Assembly (NCBI GenBank): GCA_028673005.1
Contig: CM054114.1
Span: 15,253,516-15,317,515 of the forward strand
Length of the DNA: 64,000 nt
Source: Tanypteryx hageni
Lineage: Eukaryota; Arthropoda; Insecta; Odonata; Petaluridae
Direction: 5' to 3'
Made by a program: the position numbers and the translations under genes. Shown piece after piece: positions 59,801 to 64,000 of this stretch (position 1 is its first letter; every line of letters begins with the position of its first letter). The notes below the pieces were generated by a model. The model was not told the DNA's origin, made no database searches, and saw only the letters and a program-made list of their open reading frames with translations.

Positions 59801-62800
59801 CATCTGAAACTCTTGGATAAGGGCGCCGGTGAGACAAAAAAATGGGTTTTAAGGTGTATCGGAGTGGTAAAGACGGGAAGAAATTGAAGAGCCAAGGAGG
59901 TAATTTGGAAGAGTCCGAAGATGATGTGATAAAAACTTCAGCAAAAGAGCGATAACGTTAGGGCATTAGGAATGGAAGTACAGAACGAAGTTCCCAAATC
60001 CGGCAATCTCGGGGGTTGTAGGTTGCCGTTTTTCCGGATTTTTCCTGTTTTTGGATCATGTATAGCCAAACCGTGAATTGTTTTAAAAACATTCCATACG
60101 GAATAAAGAAAACCAAATTGGTTTATGAAAATATAGAATCAATATTTTATTTACCTACCAAAACGTATTTTTCTTCACCGCTTGCACGCAGGCAAGGGCC
60201 GTGTGATGATAGTTTTCTTCTCGGCGTCGGAGGTGGAGCTGAAAGCGATTTTATTTTCGATAGAGGAAAGTTATAACGCGTAACTATCTGGTTTTATGTA
60301 AATATCACGTAATATTAGTCGTTTAATATATCTGCGCTCTTTTAAGAAGTTTCACTTGAATTTTATAAATAGACAATTATCTGTTCAGTAATAAAGCTTC
60401 TTTGATGGAGTACATCAACGAAATCATTCGCACATGCGAGCAACGTTAGGCTAACTTTCACGGCCGTTTGTGCAGTCTTGTCCTCATTCGTGAATCATTG
60501 CACCTTAAAAAATATTATTTAAAATAATTTTTTAATAATTTTAATATTTTGCACTAAAAAGTAAAAAATAGATTTTGATTTACTAGGTGTGATTATGATG
60601 TGTCGTAATTATAAATGGACTGAAGAAGATAAAAGTGAATTCGGGACAAATTTCTCTACTACACGCGGAAGCCGAGTAGCCATTTATATCTACGCAATAA
60701 ATCCATCATTCTGTCCGTCCAATTTTCTTAATATTAACAGCTCATTTTCAAATCGCCTTAACATTAGCTAAGGAATCGTGTTTTTCAAATTCGCTGTTAG
60801 ACTTAAATCACCAAAACTTAAAAATTGCATCACATTATGAAATGGAGTATCGGAAACAAAACATTATATGGCCTGAGAAATTTGACAACTTGCTTTCAAT
60901 AGGCTATTTTATCAATCACAAAATTACGGAATCCTCCAGCTTCAATTATTGTAGCACCCGCCATTACAGCATCTTTCACCGAACGCATACATATCGCACA
61001 GGGTTCTCAAGCTATGCCCTTCATATTGAAAAAAGTTATAGACCGATACTAAAAATGTCCTTACATTTCAGAGACACTGACAGAGTGGCAGAGTTTCAAC
61101 TTTAGTCGTTCCAGGTCGTTAAGTACGGCGCCAATTTTCGTACTGATTGCCATATCAATAATTATGAATATGACTCTTGAATCAAAGCATGAACCAGAAA
61201 ATATACTCAAATTCTCTATTACAGGTGGCAAACTACTTGTACCTCGTTGGGAAGCGAGAGGAGGAGAACTTAATAAAGTAAAAAACAAGTCCAGTGCCGA
61301 ACTCAAATAAATTCGTTTGCTACATCTTGCAAAGAAATTCTCAATGGGAAAATTAAAATTAAAAATTATGAGTAAACATACTCGTGACCGCGAACAAATT
61401 TTACCCACAGGTGAATTAAAGTGAATTTTAGGGGCAAAAGGCAACGAAAGTCAAAAATTAAAATCGCCACCCGTCCATTTACGTTTGAAATACCTAAATA
61501 AGCTCTCGATATGCGACATAAAAACCGATAAAAATATTTCGTTAATATCAGCCTTTTGACAAAATTGTTCCTCCGTTAGCTGTTGCCTGCCAGCTTCCTG
61601 AAATACGTGTTGATGACTGAGGCCAACAAATGGTTTACGATGCTTCTTTATTATTCCCAAAATACGGGAATTTTCACTGCATCTCTCGAATCGCCTGGTC
61701 AAAAAATGTGAACGAGATTAATGGAAAAATTCCCGAGCCTATAGCGTGGCAAGTTCTCTTCCATAACTTTTGAGGCGGACAAACGGGATTTTTAAATAGG
61801 TCAGAGCGAGGAAATGGATTTTAGGTGGAGGTGGTTATTCTTCCATAAATTAAAAAATTAAGAGAGATCGTATCGTCCGTGGCTTTTAATAAAAAGGAAA
61901 AATCCCTAACGACTTTTATCACGAGAAGTATAACGATCGTCCGATCGCCAGATGAATTTTATTATAAAATGGCGCATTTTAATGTATGGTACTTTTTTAG
62001 TCTTTAAAAATAAGAATTTGAATACGACAGCCATGTTCATTTACAAAAAAAGAACAGATTTACAAATAGTAATTTTGGGGTAACTTGTTCTTCAGGTTTC
62101 TCTTCAAGTATAATTTTATTTTTACTTTGAATCTTTTTTTCCCCGATTTACATTTACTCACCTTCCTCCAATTCCATTTTCCTAACCTCGACATGTAGCA
62201 ACATCAAACAGATGGCAGTAGAATATCATCCGCTCATCGCAATATGTAAAATATTGGGAACATAAAACCACAGCAGGGCATTGAGCGGATGCTGAAGAAT
62301 GGCTGCCACAGCTTCTCATTTAATAAAAATCTTTCGGGATTCTTTCCATGACGGGAGGAGGGGATGGAAGTGAGGGAGAGGAGGCGGGAAGGAAGGGAGG
62401 GAAGAGCTGGGAGGCCCACCGGTGGGACTATTCTTTAAAGGTCTGTTATTAGCGAGGAAGATCGTGGTGTGGGATGAATTTAATTGCGACTGAATGGAAT
62501 GGAGGTGGATGGGATTCTTCGCTGCGACTATAAAGATCGTGGATGAAAATTTCCAACCTCATCAAAATGTAAAAAAACCAGTCCTATCATTTTTTCCTCT
62601 GGCGTTCAGAAGCTTCCATCGTTTCATTAAAAAAACGCAATTAGGCGTCTTCGATATTTTTCCTAAGCGTCGAGATCCTTCAAAGATGTTTATTTAAACG
62701 TAAAACATTGTTTGAGGTCTTTCCCGACATGATTGCGTGGAATTTTCTTTCACAGAACGGTGACGTATTTTTTTCAACTGTACCGATTTTCACGAAATGT

Positions 62801-64000
62801 TTAAATCGGTGCCGTTCTAAAATAAAACTAAGGAATCACGACAGAATCTCACACATTTTCATGGATTTATAATTTAACGTACGAATTCATTATAAAGCGG
62901 TCGGAAATTTAAAATAAACTTCGAAGATAGATTCGGCAGTTTAACTCTTTGAGATCTTTTATGCTGGAGTTCGTTAGCGATTTAAAACGTATCGCATTGT
63001 GTTGCCTGTAGTTTCTCATCGTAAGCGTTCAATTATTAACAACAAGTGCAAAAGCCTGTCCATATGACGGGCATTAATACATTATTTAAATTAAATTCTT
63101 GTACTTATTATTACATGCATATAGTTAAAAAATTGAACGGTAGGGAGACTGATAACGCCAGGAGGTGGAGAGGTGGCGAACCTCTAAGCGATGTGGTATA
63201 ATTTTCCAAATAGCAACAATGAGGCTGCTCTTCACGACGCAAGATTTTTAACCCAAAAAACGCGAAATTTTCGTTTTCAAAACGAGTATTTATATGATCA
63301 GATTCTACGCGTAGTCCAAAATCGAGGAAAATGAATTTTCAATCTTTAGAGCGTTGTTTGGTTCAAATATTCGTAAGGCGATTCTAAATAATTTCAAAAT
63401 GTGAATTAAAATTATGCTGCATTGCTCCTCGCGAACCTAACTCCCATATAAAATATGGAGATACAGAGGGAGATGCAAAACCGAGATTGTATTCTATTAG
63501 TAAAAGATGTATACAACAATTTTTAAGGCTTAAAATTTGTATCGACAGTGCGAATTTGTTTTCCGAACGAGAATACATCGGTATCTTTCCATCGCGATCT
63601 CATTCGCCCGAACGTCTGTCTCTCGCGGATCGGCGTATTTTTTGTCAACGTCCCTCTTTGGTTACTCGTTGGAAAGGCCGCAATAGAGAGGCAATCGCTC
63701 CGTGAGAAACCTTTAGCATACAAATGGCTCCTCTGCCCACGACCGAGAGCGTTGTTAGGAGAAAAAGTAGGCGTATCCTTCGGCAGATAGACAATCCATC
63801 AGTCACGTAAACGATACCAACGCCCTGAGGGCGGCCTTATAAGACGGCCGTTTATCCAACTACGAATCTCTGCCCTGCCGTCACACGCGAGGGAATAACC
63901 AGACTTATGACATCCGAGCGAGATCTGATTAAGCAGGATCACGCCCATTGGTCCTTCAATTTATAAAAGAAGAAAATCCATTGGGCAGATGACAAAGCGA
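59801..64000. other. No gene seen
   Basis: AT-rich DNA with a small purine tract at 62355-62405 and a GC-rich palindromic patch near 63830-63855 (GGCGGCCTTATAAGACGGCCG). No coding sequence was recognised on either strand. Confidence 0.45.

Noticed and set aside
59098..59895. Minus-strand frames of 265, 170 and 163 codons
   Set aside because: Three frames are open through the same GGGAGGGAGAGAA repeat. Compositional artefact.
63828..63856. GGCGGCCTTATAAGACGGCCG palindromic patch
   Set aside because: Imperfect short dyad with no partner copies in the window. Too weak to call a site.
1..64000. CRISPR arrays, bacterial operons, rRNA genes
   Set aside because: Nothing of the kind is visible. 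The spliced homeobox exon, SINEs and hAT elements show that this is animal nuclear DNA.

Overview
The window looks like mostly non-coding, AT-rich nuclear DNA of an arthropod, probably an insect with a fairly large, repeat-rich genome. One exon is confidently host coding. It lies at 46308-47141 (+) and begins inside the third helix of a paired-type homeodomain ([19 protein letters not shown]...). It runs through a Pro/His-rich linker to a C-terminal OAR/aristaless box ([16 protein letters not shown]). This is the last coding exon of an aristaless (al)/Arx-type transcription factor gene. The [11 protein letters not shown] stretch right after the homeodomain is typical of arthropod aristaless. 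I could not find the upstream homeodomain exon in the 46 kb to its left, so the preceding intron is probably very long. The species cannot be fixed from this sequence.

Much of the rest that I can interpret is mobile or simple-sequence DNA. Five non-autonomous hAT-like elements can be delimited to the base by terminal inverted repeats plus matching 8-bp target-site duplications: 1547-2200, 9103-10265, 15716-16837, 35257-35558 and 49169-49768. Between 4.3 and 11.3 kb lies a diverged dispersed family present in both orientations. At 11.4-14.2 kb a broken LINE reverse transcriptase is interrupted or abutted by a decayed Ty3/gypsy gag-protease fragment, followed by a tRNA-derived SINE. Four SINE copies (14.3, 25.0, 35.7 and 58.4 kb), all on the + strand, share a core but have two kinds of 3' tail. 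Two long-armed palindromic elements sit at 9.4-9.9 kb and 29.6-30.0 kb.

The most unusual signal is a small repeat family at 33.2, 46.1 and 50.6 kb. Each copy carries a conserved box (CGAAAC...GGTCGTG) with a CTGATG-type box and a short hairpin, similar in layout to the minimal hammerhead ribozymes known from Penelope-like elements. Two of the three are arranged head to head as long palindromes, and one lies about 130 bp upstream of the aristaless exon.

Large purine-only or pyrimidine-only minisatellites (20.9-22.0, 27.4-28.3, 31.9-32.4, 52.1-54.7 and 59.1-59.8 kb, plus smaller ones) create long open frames rich in Glu/Arg/Gly or Ser/Leu/Pro. I treat these as non-coding. Long stretches, listed below, hold nothing I can identify and may include intronic or regulatory DNA of the homeobox gene.
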